DNA of 64,000 nt from contig CM075943.1 in NCBI GenBank assembly GCA_038030265.1, forward strand, positions 26,598,001 to 26,662,000. The letters are read 5' to 3'. The notes under the pieces are model-generated. The model was given only the letters and a program-made list of their open reading frames with translations, was not told the origin of the DNA and searched no databases. The position numbers and the translations under genes are program-made. The stretch comes from Corythucha ciliata. Lineage: Eukaryota; Arthropoda; Insecta; Hemiptera; Tingidae. Position 1 is the stretch's first letter. Each line of letters opens with the position of its first letter. This document shows, piece after piece, positions 42,732 through 54,625 of the stretch.

Positions 42732-43790
42732 GGTGCTAGGACACTTTGTACGGTCACCTGGGTAATCCTCAATCGAGAAGGAGGACACTTCGTACTCTCC
42801 GAAAGTAATGAAGGGGGACACTTTGTACTACGCAGGAATATAATACATTCGGGGTCAATAATTTCGATCGCAGCTACTTCATGATTATGTCAAAACATGA
42901 GACGTCAATATATTCATTTTTTTCCATTTTACATTGTAGGTCAGTGCTTGATGAAATGAGCAATTTTCTGAAGGAATTCTGCCGTAGCCAGCAACCCATC
43001 GGCATGCTCTTGTGTTGGCTTGAAGAAGATGTCTTCTTTTGGCTCCATCCTCTCTGTTTGGAATTTACCAGCTGCGAAGTCAAGCTGCAAGCACCGGAGA
43101 ACAGTCCAAAATCCTGGTTTTGAGCAGCCCACAAGTTTGTTGAATGACGAATTCCACCCTTCACAGTAATCGTTCTGTTATTACTGTTCGAGGGTGCACT
43201 GGGCTACCTTTTTCAATGGAATGTCTCAGGAGTACCATAAGCATTTCTGCATTTCTACATAGATTTCCTTGGTACGATTCGGCAGAAAGGCGTACAAACA
43301 TGATATCACTTTTCCATCTTCACGACGTGCTCTAATGATGTACAACTGCGCGAATACTGACGAACGCTTGAAAGTACCATCCATGAACCAAACCGAGGAA
43401 TGTGTTAGAGTAGAAATACCGTCATCAGTCGCGAAGAGGATAACTCTATCGTCTCTCTGGTTGTCATACAGAAGAAACATACATACATTTTAATCCGAAC
43501 ACCTCAAGAAATGATAGACAACTAATCTGCGTTGATGCGATGCGGAAGTGACAGGGCACAAAAGAAACAAGAAAGGTACAAGTTCGAAGATTTGGTTTCA
43601 CATGTTCAAAGATTTAATACACATAGTTCATAAAATACATTTAATAACACACAATCAATCAATCATGTTATTGGGTCCCACACTGGGGACGATGGACCGT
43701 ACAAAGTGTCCTCCTCCTAGAGAGCCTCTTCGCTTACGACCGTACAAACTGTCCTCCTGCGAGTACCACCGTACAAAGTGTCCCATTCCC
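42732..43790. mobile_element. MULE DNA transposon, 1,059 bp deletion derivative, with 9-bp target duplication
   Basis: The left end GGTGCTAGGACACTTTGTAC and right end (complement) GGGAATGGGACACTTTGTAC are equal-length terminal inverted repeats. The GGACACTTTGTACGGT word is repeated three times just inside each end (42739, about 42782, about 42816; and 43694, 43738, 43768 on the other strand). AATTGTTTT flanks both sides (42723-42731 and 43791-43799), a 9-bp duplication as expected for Mutator-like elements. A decayed MULE transposase occupies the interior on the minus strand. Confidence 0.85.
42941..43490 (-). pseudogene. Decayed MULE transposase inside the 42.7-kb element
   Basis: On the minus strand, 43480-43236 encodes FLLYDNQRDDRVILFATDDG, then VWFMDGTFKRSSVFAQLYII (first catalytic Asp in MDGTFK) and CLYAFLPNRTKEIYVEM. 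After about 60 bp with stops, 43173-42941 encodes CEGWNSSFNKLVGCSKPGFW and LQLDFAAGKFQ up to a stop. The second catalytic Asp and the C-x2-H block expected between these parts are missing, so roughly 150 residues have been lost. The glutamate corresponding to the third acid may be the E in CEGWN. The protein is distinct from the intact gene at 17416, which has AIDGTYRT at this place. Confidence 0.82.
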
Positions 43791-43799
43791 AATTGTTTT

Positions 43800-44970
43800 T
43801 TGTGAGTTTCTGACCCCAAGGACTAGACGACGGACGGGAGTCAAAGACTGTCAAGTCGAGAGGCTCATGGGCGTCGGACTCGTACCCCCAACATTTATGC
43901 CTCGTACTTCACGCGCCTCGTCGCTGAGCTGTATACTCCCATACTCGCCATCCCTGAGATGTCAACGCTTATCATACACGATGCGTAAATTGTGGGAGGG
44001 GGGCTTCTAGTCTCATTATCCTTTGAAGAACGAGGGTTTATAAGAAATTTGTCGATTTTCCCCCTTTAACACATTTTTTTCCTCAAACCCTTTTGAAACC
44101 CGCTACGATAAATGAGCCCGAAAAACCTTTTTTTTTTTTATTCGTTGCGGAGTTAAACGGGCCAATAAACATGGGGATGAGATTTTTTTGATTTTCAATT
44201 GTTTTGGGAATGACTGCTTCTGAAGCAAGAAATAAGACTTGCTCGGTTAAACGCCACCGAACGGTAGGGTTTGACCTTTTCTCAAACCCACCTGCTTTCT
44301 CATCATCTTCCAAAGTTCTCTTCACACCTAAATGGACCCGGTGACACAACCCCCTCCCCCTGTACTTCCCTCATCAGTCACTCACTTTTTAGAGTTTTTT
44401 TTTTTCTTCTTCTCCTCCTCTATTTTCACACCTGGGATTCGGTCTATTGGTCTTTGAAAACCCCTGGGATTTTTTTTTTTTCAGTTTTCTGTGTCGACTT
44501 GTTAATTTGAACTAAACAAACGGACCTTTTTTATCTGATTTTGTCCCAACTTGGGTAACTTGGGAGGCATTTGTGAAACCCTTCCAGGATGTGATCTTCG
44601 TTCTCCTCTTTTGTTCCCCGCAAGAAGAAATTTCTGCAACGTAAAAGGCAATCAAAGGTCATCAGCATTAACCCTACAATAATTCATGAGCTTAAAGATG
44701 TGAAGAATCGCCATGTCCAGGAAAAATTGATTTTTTCTACAGCAGTTGAAGAATGAACCCATTCTTCAACTAAAATTAGAGAAAAAAGTGGTACTTTTAA
44801 TCTCTAGAGAAAGAAAACAAAATGAGTGAGAGAAAATTTTAGAGAGAGAGAGAAAAAAAAGTAGTTTCGTCTCATTTTGCACTCTCCCACACAAACAAAG
44901 GCCGGCCGGTTCGGACGTCTACCTATCAGCTGTTTCAAAAATAAATAAACACTCCCAGTCTAGATTTCGT
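43800..44970. other. No gene recognised
   Basis: Contains homopolymer and pyrimidine tracts. A small hairpin lies at about 44743-44778 (CAGTTGAAGAATG / CATTCTTCAACT). CTTAAAGATGTGAA at 44690 recurs at 45459 inside the Crypton remnant, so part of this stretch may be Crypton-derived. Confidence 0.4.
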
Positions 44971-46170
44971 GTGTTGAGTTTGGCTCTTCGAAGTTTGACT
45001 ATGGACATTGACAGTGACTCGAGTGTTGAGTTTTCGACTCCCCCACGAATCAGACGAGAGGCAGAGAGTGCGTCAAATGATTTGCTGCCGAAAATTTCGT
45101 CGGAAACCTACAAAAGAAAATACAAAGTTTACCAAGAATGGTGTGTCACCAATGATGTCGGATGCACAAGTGAAAACGTCCTTCTCGCCTATTTCAAGAA
45201 CATATCCGACCGTTTGAAGAGTTCCACTATTTGGTTCACATATTCAATGTTGAAAACAACTATTGCTTTACATGAAAATATTGACATTTCAAAGTACACG
45301 AAAGTCAAGACTTTCATAAAAAGAAATGCTGAAGGATTCAGACCGAAAAAGTCAAAAATTTTGAATCGAAATGAAGTGAACAAATTCTTAGAAGAAGCTC
45401 CAAAATGAGGATTATCTGTTACACAAGGTAAGTCTTTTTTTTGTTCCTGTAAACCTGTTCGCTTAAAGATGTGAAAAACGCTCATCGTGCACATTCCCAA
45501 CACAAAGAACAAAATTCCACGGACGTTCATCGTAACAGAATATTTTGCCAATGTGAAAATCATAGGCATGATCGAAAAATACGTGTCTCTAAGACCATCT
45601 CACACACCTCATGATCGGTTTTTCATAAATTACAAAAAAGGGAAATGCACGATCCAACCTGTTGGCATCAACACGATCTCAAAAATTCCAAGCATGATCG
45701 CTTCATTCTTGAAAATAGTAGATCCTCAATCCTACACGGGGCACTGCTTCCGCCGGACCTCCGCCTCGCTGTTGGCGAACGATGGAGGCGACTTGATCCG
45801 ACTTAAAAATCTTGGCGGCTGGAAGAGCTCGGCAGTTGCTGAAAGCTACGTCCAGCAATCGACGTCAAATAAAATAACAACTGCAAACATAATTCTACAG
45901 GGGGAAGAAGAGCCGGCTGCAATTGAAATACCAAATTCATCGAATATTGTGCAAAAGCAACCACTTACTGATAATTTTGCTCAGTCGTTAATTTGTGCTA
46001 ATCCTGTTGAACCCATTAGTTGTACTAACATTGAAACTTCAACATCTTTGGTTAATATTGACTCCAACAACAACGATTCCGTTGTCGAAAAACATGAAAA
46101 TCATAAGTCGGCCCCAATTGTGAACTACGGCAATAATTGTACCATAAATATCACAATTAATCATCGTTAA
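44971..46170 (+). pseudogene. Crypton tyrosine recombinase (broken)
   Basis: Two parts of a Crypton-type tyrosine recombinase lie in order. The N-terminal part (to 45408) has LLPKISSETYKRKYKVYQEW and a core-binding domain ending in LNRNEVNKFLEEAP, with a stop two codons later. An extra A near 45404 explains it: the other frame continues as NEDYLLHK. The C-terminal part (from 45487) has IPNTKNKIPRTF, GHCFRRTSASLLAND (H-x2-R), LKNLGGWKSSAVAESYVQQS (W and the nucleophile Tyr) and a tail ending NNCTINITINHR. The piece with the first catalytic Arg is missing near 45420-45480. Cryptons move by recombinase action without terminal inverted repeats. Non-functional as seen. Confidence 0.88.
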
Positions 46171-46261
46171 CGAATGAATAAATTTAAAGTTCAGACAAGC
46201 TTATATTTCATTGGTATACCTGCCTGCTGTAGAAAAAATGTAGTATTGAACACGAAAAAAA

Positions 46262-47414
46262 ATGCTTTTAGTGCATTTCATTCTGAAAATGCACTATTGA
46301 TCTCGTCGTGATGGTGGCAAACATTGGTCATGTCATGTTTTTTTCACGTTTCAGAACCTCTAGAACACGAATTCAGTGGTCTCCGGAATTCATATATATA
46401 TAAAAAAGATATATATTGGTTTATATATCTTTATGGCCGTTTTCTTGTTAGCACGATAACTCTCGTAGAAGTTAATTTAGCGGAACGCGCTTTGGCACAA
46501 AAATCAGTAGTCACAAGACCCCGGTCGGTGTTGTATTTGGACCAAATCGGTCGAGGTGGAGGGGGGGGGAAATAGGGGTTGAAATGGTCAAAAAATCACT
46601 ATAAATCACCAGTTGATTCTAGAAGCATCATATTCGGTACGTATACTCCATGTTAGAGTAGCCTTTGATTCCCATTTTAATTTTTTGAAAAAGTCGAAAG
46701 GGAGGGGGTGTTGCCCCCGGGGTGGAAGTAAGTGTATGGTCTTGTTAGCACGATAACTCTCGAAGAAATCAATTTAGCGGAACGCGCTTTGGCACAAAAA
46801 TCAGTGGTCGCAAGACCCCGGTCGGTATTGCATTTGGGCCAAATCGGTCAAGGCGGGGGGGGGGGATAGGGGTTGAAATGGTCAAATAATCACTACAATT
46901 CACCAGTTGATTCTAGATGCATCATATTCAGCACGAATACTCCATGTTAGAGTAGCCTTTGATTCCCATTTTAATTTTTCGAAAAATTCAAGGTGGTGGG
47001 GGTGGTCCTTCTGGTGTGGAAGTGTAAAAACCGCGTTGAACTTCACTAGTTCATCTTAGCGCTCTAAAATTCGACTCAATAATTTAATGTAACGAAAGCC
47101 CTGGGTTCCATTGAGATTTGTGGAAAACTTTGATGGGGGGGGGGTGAAATGGGGGATGAAATTTCCAAAAAAATCGCTTAAATTCACACGTTTAGGTATT
47201 ATAAAATACGGCACAAAAATTTATTATAACAATGCCCTTGGAAAACTACCGAAACTTTTCGACGTGTTTGAAGAGAGGGTGGTGAAAATAGAGGAAGAAG
47301 TTCGGCTTAATGAAACAAATTATGGTATCAAAATTATTACTTCTAGGACGGCTTAGGAAAAACGGAGCGAAATGCACTCTTTCCGACCGCCAGCTGCCGG
47401 AGCGAAATTTTTTA
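46262..47414 (+). repeat. Dispersed repeat with two internal 297-bp units, copy 2
   Basis: Starts TTTTAGTGCATTTCATTCTG and ends GCCAGCTGCCGGAGCGAAAT as in copy 1. Internal units start at 46447 and 46744. It has about 290 bp more than copy 1 near its 3' end (46990-47350). Open frames are short. Confidence 0.82.
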
Positions 47415-48983
47415 AACTCTCGTTCTTCATTTGCCATTTGTGTGAAAAAGCGTCACTTTTTTCTCTTGTCCAATAAATAACTATTTGTCCTCGCTCTTTC
47501 TAGTTTTTGTATTATTTATTTATTCCCTGAAAAACATAACCAGCGAAGAGGTGTCGGGAATATGAGAGGAAAATACGAGTATTGGTCACCTGTTGTCGAG
47601 GGGTGGTCACAGACCATGTCCAAGACTTCCTTTGCCCCCCTCCCCTCCTCACCTACATCGTACCCTTCACTTCCTATAGTCACGGTCCACCGTACCTCAC
47701 CGCACCTGCTATTCCAACTATTAACAAAACAGTAATTGAACTTTTTCGAAAAATGCCCAATTAACCGTGTAACGATGACAAAAAGATCCCTCGATGCTTG
47801 ATTTTTCTTATTTTGTATTGGTCCCAACTCTAAAAATTATCAACTCGAAACCTTCAGCACACCCTTATAGATGTTTTCCTCTCGTTTCCACCTCCCTCCC
47901 CCACCGAACGCTTTTTCATCTCAACGAAGATTTCCAACCCCTCTATTCGATGACTCGCTTCACCGACTCTAAATTGTTCTCATAAAAATGCCCGGAAATT
48001 ACCACCGCACCTCTCCACGCCTCTCAAGTTCACTGAGTAGCTTTTTAAGGAGAGTTTACTCTTCCCCCCCAACATTTAGATCCATTTTTCAAAGTATCTA
48101 CTTCTGGAACCGTTTGGCGATATAAAACTATAATTGCCTCGTTTTCCAATAACCCTATTTCACCCTTATTCCCTCCCGCCGCACTTATTAAACGGAGGCA
48201 GCATCCTGGGAAGTTAGTTTTGTTAACAAAACGGGGGACTAGTCCGGAGCTCCCAGCCGCTGGTTCTCATTAATTTTCCTTTATGTGACTTATTGACCAT
48301 GAAGTGGACAATTCAGACCAAAATATTGCGACGATTTAGCCACACGACTGCGATTTAAGCGTCAAAACGGTCAATAGTTCAGAACGAAATTATAGATTTT
48401 TTAGTCAAAAGTTGGTAATTTTGTACGTTTTCGGAGCTTAGGAACCCCTTGAGCATGGTTAGACTCGAAAACCGTCAATTTTTTCCTTCAAACTGGCTGC
48501 TTGATCCATGTTTACCTCCGCACAAATCTTGAAATTTCGCTCCAAAAATTAATTTTTGCAACAAAAAAATGACCATCCTATTTTGTTCGGAAACTGTCAA
48601 TTTCACTTTTGAAACCGACAAAGCAACTGGGAGACTGTCTATTCGAGTGAAACATTTGAAACAACCCCTTCCCCCACTATAGTTACCTTGCATCGTTTGA
48701 CTATACCCGCAATTTTGCCATCTTAATTCCTCCCCTGTAGTAGCCCAGTAACCTTGTCGTCTAAACGGTGCGTCAAATCGGGTACTTAGTTCTGATTTTT
48801 TGCACATTTGTTTAGGATGTTGACCTGATGACTAATCCAAGTTTTCGACCTCGAGCTCCGAACCAAAATTTTAGCCTTTTTTCAGTTTTTGGCCATTTTA
48901 GCCAAGAAGGATTAGTTTTATGAAGACACATAATATTTAAGCTTGATAAGTATACGTAATCACCTGAATTTTAAGACCCTTAA
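47415..48983. other. No gene recognised
   Basis: Mixed sequence. An open frame on the minus strand at 48475-48807 has no identifiable features. No repeats of note. Confidence 0.45.
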
Positions 48984-49120
48984 GCCGCCTTCACATGCGC
49001 GCTGTGACAGCTTAAGCTTTGAGCTGTAGCCAATCAAAGAGCAACCCGCGTTTGAATTAATTATATTTCATTGGATACAGCTCAAAGCCGAGCTTTTTTC
49101 AGATCACATGTGAAGCCGGC
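48984..49120. mobile_element. Hairpin MITE, GCCGCCTTCACATGCGC ends
   Basis: Starts GCCGCCTTCACATGCGC after TTAA and ends CACATGTGAAGCCGGC before TTTA. Inner GCTTTGAGCTGTA pairs with TACAGCTCAAAGC. Same TTA-flanked type as those in the MULE gene introns. Confidence 0.75.
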
Positions 49121-50229
49121 TTTACAGTCCAAATAGGTATAACACTTCAAGAGAGACAGTATCTCAAAATTGCATAATTTCTTAGATTCGCTCATTTTGG
49201 CTTTGCATCATTTGCTTTTGGGATTCGCAATTTTGATGTTTTGTGACGGATTTCACCCGGTAAAGAATTTTTCAGTGAAACCCCCCTCTTTGTGATTAAA
49301 CTTTTTCTGGTAACTCCATTCCCCAATTTGCTTCCCCTCGCTCCCACCTCTCACGAAAGTAATCTGTACTCCCGTTAGCCCAATAAATAACGTAGGTACC
49401 TAATTTGACTTATTACCTGTAATGATGCGTAACACATATTCTTGTGATAAAGTGGATGGTGGGGGGAGGGGGTTGAATCCAGAGAATGGGTGGGTGATTA
49501 CAAATGGCAATACTTATTGTAATATATGAATTAAACTGCCAAGCATGTTAGTCTCGAAATTAGGTGGCTCTATTCAGATCAGGGTTGGTTGATGTCTCTT
49601 CCAAATTTGAGATCATGTTTTTCATCGTCTGCATTCATGAATAATTCTTCGTGTAAAAAAGGATAGTGAAAAGTGTTTTTCTTGCTCAGCCACAGCGCGA
49701 GAGTAGCATCGTGCGGTAGAAAAATTGTACAATAATAGAGTACAAAGTACGAGTACCTATAGAGGGACACATGTGGTGTTTTATGATAAGCGTGTCATCC
49801 TTCCCGGAAGTGGCCGGACCTGTGCATTCCCCGCTCACCATGTCTTAAACCGCCGGCAAACAACGCACGGCAGGCGCCGTGTGGGCCGCTTAGCGGCGGC
49901 AAAGATCTGCAGAGAAAAGAGAATAAAAGTTCTAATCATAAAAAAAAACCGCCAGACAATCCGTTTCCACTATTTTATTGGGAAATACTATTTTATAGGC
50001 CAAATCTAGGCTGGAAACTGTTAGTTCGTGTCCCTTCAGGGACAGGAGCATTTGGACGAGGAGACGATTCCGGCTGGAAAAGTGGCTGGCCTCTTGCATC
50101 TTCTGTACTGGTACTGTGCTAAAAAGCCGACATTTAGAACAGCAGAAAAAAGGGTAAAAGCGTGTTTTTTATCTACCGATTGGGGATCCCTGAGGTTTCT
50201 TTCCAAAATTAGTTCTTATAGGTTCTGAA
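49121..50229. other. No gene recognised
   Basis: AT-rich sequence. The plus-strand frame at 49725-50009 is not supported by any feature. Confidence 0.4.
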
Positions 50230-50770
50230 ATCCGTGAAATTTGGTTTTGAGGACCGAATCCCACAGGGGCTTGACCCTCGCAGGAACCAATTTCGTGGGT
50301 TTGGCTCACTCAATAACCTAAATTTCGCGTGTTTGGATTATTCAAAACCAATTTCGAGGGCCTGACTCTTTAAAATAAACAATTGCACGTGTCCAGCTCT
50401 CCCAAAAACCAATTTTGCGGAGTTTCTCAACCCAAAACGTGATTTTGTGACTTCGGCTCGTCCAAAAACCAAATTTCCTGGATTTAGATTCCCCAAAAAA
50501 ACATAGTTCGCGGGGCTAGGACCATAAAAAACAATTTAGCAGGTTTCACTCCCTCGAAAACTAATTTTCGTGAGTTCGGCTCATCATAAAATCTCATTGT
50601 CAGCTCATTATCAAGAAACCAAATTTTTGTGACTTTGTCTAGTCCTGAAACCGAATCTCGTTGTGTTGGTCTTCTAATTGAAACAGCACATTTGGTGGCT
50701 TTTGCTCCGTTGAAAATCATCCCACGGCTTTGGCTCACTGGAAAATCAAATCTGGAATTTTCCGTGTTTG
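50230..50770 (+). repeat. Degenerate minisatellite, family B
   Basis: Variants of CCAATTTCG(C/T)GGGTTTGGCTC with intervening AAAACC occur every 35-45 bp. Confidence 0.75.
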
Positions 50771-52309
50771 CAGGAGTGCCCACAAGGGGGGGGGGGAAGC
50801 AATGGCGCGGGGTGTGCCATGAAAATGGGGGGGGGGGATTCTTTTTTTAAATAACCTGAGCGTAGTCCCTCGCTGGCCAAACTAGTTTTCCAAGGTCTAC
50901 TTCACGTTTGAGAGGGGTGAATTTGAGTCAAACACAAAGTAACTCTCTGTATGAGTGCAGTGACGGATAGGAGTTCCGTTCGAGGTCAGACGATTCTAAC
51001 GACATCGTGATACGTTCATCGCTCCCCTAGGTGAGTTTTAGCCAGAACCGACTGCATTTCGCGATTGACAACGGCGTTTTTTAGTAAAAAGAAAAACTAT
51101 AATTTAAAGTTCGTCGAAACAAGAATTCTCAAAAAACAAGTTGGACGATACTGCGTGTGACGGCACGAGGAATCCTAAAATCAAAGCTGATTTTCGATCA
51201 GACAATCCAGCAACGGGTATTCCAGTGATCCAAGCGTTTATGTCCGCATTGGCCCGGTTTCAGCGGCCGCTCAAAACTTTGTGCGGACGGTGGACACGCA
51301 TCGGAGCCCCTTAAGAATGAAAGAGGAGCCTCGATGCAGGTGGACCTCAAAGACAAGAATGTGGGCTGATGTCAACGACATTGCGAAACGCTGATTTTTG
51401 CTTTGGGTCGCTAACGCAATTAACCACCCAAGAGAGCAATCAAGAGGCAATCATTAACCACGTCCGGCACAAATCGAAAAAATGGCACAACATGGAAGAA
51501 CCACCCACGCGATTATGAACGATCGGATTTTCGATCAGACGAGCATAGTTGAAGGGGTTCTGACTGTCATTTCAACGTACTTGGCCGCATTGCTTTATCC
51601 TGTTCTCAGGGGCCCGAATTTTCCCGCGAACGAAGGTCACGGAATCGACATCACTGAGTCGGAAGAGTCTCTCGAAGCACATGGACCTCATCGCTAGGCT
51701 GCTTTGGTGTCGAAGAATCTGCCCAACTAACGACATTGCTTAACGCTCATTTTCATCCTTTTAATAACAAGAATTTAATAAGTAATAAAGAAGGTATCTC
51801 AAGGTGGTGTGGGAAAAGGGGAAAATTCGAGTAGTAGTGGATCCAGCGGGCCTTTATAACTAGGTAAAAAGCTAGACGTATTACTCCGGAATATGGTAGT
51901 ATGAAGTGGAAAAAATTACATTTGAACCTCCGAAGCAGCTAACAAAGTGGATGTTTCATTCCAAAATCCTGAAACACCAATTCAACACGAAAAACAGAAT
52001 CTTGTGAGGTAATTTTGGCCTACAGACTGAATGATTGGTTTCGGGAAAGGGTTACTAACAAAATAACAAAATCCTAACGCGTTAAAGAGGTAAATTTTTT
52101 GGCAACGAGTGAACGTTTTAATTAATGATGTCAGGTTGATGAACACAAGTAAAGCAGTACCTACCACCGGTAATGTCCTATAACTGACAATACATCTGAT
52201 CAATTTGCGCTAATTTGTTCACCCCGTTAAGTTTTGGCGCTGAAGAGGGGTGGGGGTGATTTTTGGGGGGGGGGAGATGCGCCCTTCAGCTTGGGGGGGG
52301 GGGCACCCC
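50771..52309. other. No gene recognised; possible old duplication
   Basis: Two related blocks at about 51165-51380 and 51510-51745 share TTTTCGATCAGAC, CATTGGCC/CCGCATTG, CGACATTGC and AACGCTGATTTT/AACGCTCATTTT phrases in order, about 350 bp apart, suggesting a degenerate tandem duplication. G-runs occur at 50787-50797, 50827-50836 and 52264-52300. Confidence 0.45.
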
Positions 52310-52900
52310 TGCGTGTTTGGATCATTAAAAAACCAATATCACCGGCTTTTGGCTCTTCAGAAAAATAAATTTCATGAACGGCTCTTTCAAAACACAAATT
52401 TCGCGGGCTTGAATATCTAAAAAATCCAGTTTCACAGGTCTCTGCATATTTTCACACATTTTAGTTTCGCAGGTTTAGCACCCTCAACAGGCGTGTTTTG
52501 ATCAGTAAAAACCAATTTAGCGAGTCCACCTCCTAAACGTTTCTCACCACTTCAGCGGGCGTTTGGGCTCGCTCAAAACCCAATTATTTGCGAGGTTGGT
52601 TCATTTATAAAAACCTACTTTGATTCGTTCAAAATACCAAGAATCGAGGTTTTGGGTTTTAAAACATTCAATTTGTTCGATTTCAATTCCTTCAAAAGTG
52701 TTTCGCAGAGGCTTGACTATTGTTTTAAAAAACAAATTTGCGGGCCTGGATCTTGCTAAAATCACTTGAGCGGGTTTGGCTCGCCATTCTGCGTGTTTGA
52801 AACATTAACGTTGTTAATGTATCAACGTTTTCGTGGGTTTGTCTCAGTCAAAAATCCAAATGAAGCGTGTTTGCCTCAAAGTGACAATTTTGCACCTTGA
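52310..52900 (+). repeat. Degenerate minisatellite, family B
   Basis: Same type of unit as 50230-50770 (AATTTCGCGGG-, GTTTGGCTC-like words), interrupted by AT-rich stretches. Confidence 0.65.
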
Positions 52901-53225
52901 AGTTGAATTTGAAGGGCCCAGACCTGCGTAATTGGTTCTTGAGGGAGCCTTGAGAAGGGCCGTATATGGGATCTTGCCAGTCCCAAATTTACTGAAACAA
53001 GCCGTGCTGAAGAGTCAGCACGGCCATCCAGAAAACCACTGATGATGCGCGCCCTAATGAAAGGGTGAAAACTAGTTTTGGATTTTTTGGATAACTCAAT
53101 AATACGCTACGTAGTGAAGACGACAACTTTTTCAATATTACATAGCATATAAGCTAACAAGCTATTCGTAAAATATTCTTGTAGTTGGGGGGGGGGGGTC
53201 ATGACCCCCCTAAGATGACCATTAA

Positions 53226-53285
53226 TTAAATAATTTCTTTGAGTAGACCCATTCAATTTATTGCATAAACTACTGCCGAATAGTT
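53226..53285 (-). repeat. Left inverted repeat bounding the LINE/minisatellite composite
   Basis: ATTAAATAATTTCTTTGAGT, AGACCCATTCAATTTATTGC and TGCCGAATAGTTT match the complement of 58105-58171 with few differences. At the right side this is the 3' end of the LINE, so here it is an inverted copy of that end. Confidence 0.8.
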
Positions 53286-54145
53286 TCGGGATGGTGCGCC
53301 CCATTCTCAAGGCCGAAACAAATCTCTTTGTCACAAATGTCAAACACCAGTACAGGAGGGTGGTGGGAAGCACCTGGGGGTTGAGCCCAGCAAAGACACC
53401 GTGGCTATTCTCAGGAATAGTCAGACCAAGAATCCTGTATGGAGCCTTGGTCTGGAGGGAGGTGGCAGAGCTCTTGTGGACACAGAGGGAACTGAGTAGG
53501 GTTCAGAGGTTAGCTTGTTTGGAAGTGATGTTGGGATAGGTATGGGCGATGGAGGCATGCTATAATCAGGGAACCCACGGAGTTTTGAGGACAGAGGGCG
53601 GGAGGTTGGTCACAAGAGGATAGCTACTCAGCTACATGAGGCGGCGCCGATCACCCGGATGAGGAGTGATAAAATAGTAAAGCAGCTGGACTTGGGGAGA
53701 TCGGTTCAAGTCTGAGGACCTCAAGTTTGAGGTCCAGGTGGACGCTCTGAACTGCTACACAGATGGCTCGAAACTAGAAACAGGGGCGACCGGGCTGGGG
53801 GTTTAGATACCCGAGCTAGGTGTAGAGGACTACCGATCCCTTGCGAACTGTACTACGGTGTTTCAGGCGGAGGTTATGGCGATCGCGGATTGCCTATTGG
53901 AGCTCGTGAGGAAACACGAGAGGTTAAAAAATGGTAGGGTATACACGGACAGTCATAGGCGGTTCTAAGGGCCGTCGCAAAGCCAGTGGTTGACTCGGCC
54001 CTGGTGGCGGACTCGTCGTGTGATTTCGGAGGTGTAGGAACTGGGGAAACTGGGGTTTTGAGAGGGCGGACATGCTAGCAAAAAGAGGAGCCTCACTGTG
54101 TTCTATGGGACCGGAGCCGTCCATTGCGGTCTCAAAGACGTTAAA
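53286..54145 (+). pseudogene. I-like LINE: end of reverse transcriptase and RNase H domain (broken)
   Basis: The first frame encodes GLSPAKTPWLFSGIVRPRIL and YGALVW, typical for the end of reverse transcriptase in RNase H-bearing LINEs. From about 53740, another frame encodes RNase H: LNCYTDGSKLETGATGLGV (first Asp), VFQAEVMAIADCLLELV (Glu), GRVYTDSHR (Asp), and later GADMLAKRGAS. Stops and frameshifts interrupt it (for example TAG at 53802). The coding part breaks off near 54145, where family A minisatellite starts, and resumes at about 57580. Confidence 0.85.
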
Positions 54146-54149
54146 GGCC

Positions 54150-54625
54150 AATTTCAATTTCATTAGCGAATTAGCTATTTTTCTCAATTTCTGCAGTGGA
54201 TTTGTGTACCTATGTCCCAATTTCAGCAGCTAATTAGCCATTCCTCAATTTTAGTCGTGAATTAGCATTTTTCGAAAATTAGCTGTGAATTAGTGGCGAT
54301 TTTCTGCAATTTCAGTTGCGAATTTGTCATTTTTCTCAATTTTAGCCCCGAATTAGCTTTTTTCTATCTTATAGCCTTAGTGGGTTTTCTTGCCTTTTAG
54401 CGCTTGCAAAAATGCAAAAACTGGGCCACGTCTCAATTTTACCAACAGCAAATTCGCGTTTTTTCTTCATTTTAGGCATAAAGTGGCATATATAAACCGC
54501 GAATAAGCGATTTTTTCTCATGTTTCATCTAGATACCGTGAATGAAAGCTTTTGAACAGTTTTGGCCACGAATACTAGCGATTTTTCCCAACTTTTTGCA
54601 GCGTTGGTACTTGCCTGCAAGAATA
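54150..54625 (+). repeat. Degenerate minisatellite, family A (plus orientation)
   Basis: GAATTAGC(T/C)ATTTTT and CTCAATTTTAGCC variants every 30-40 bp, as in 40100-41165. Inserted within the LINE. Confidence 0.72.
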
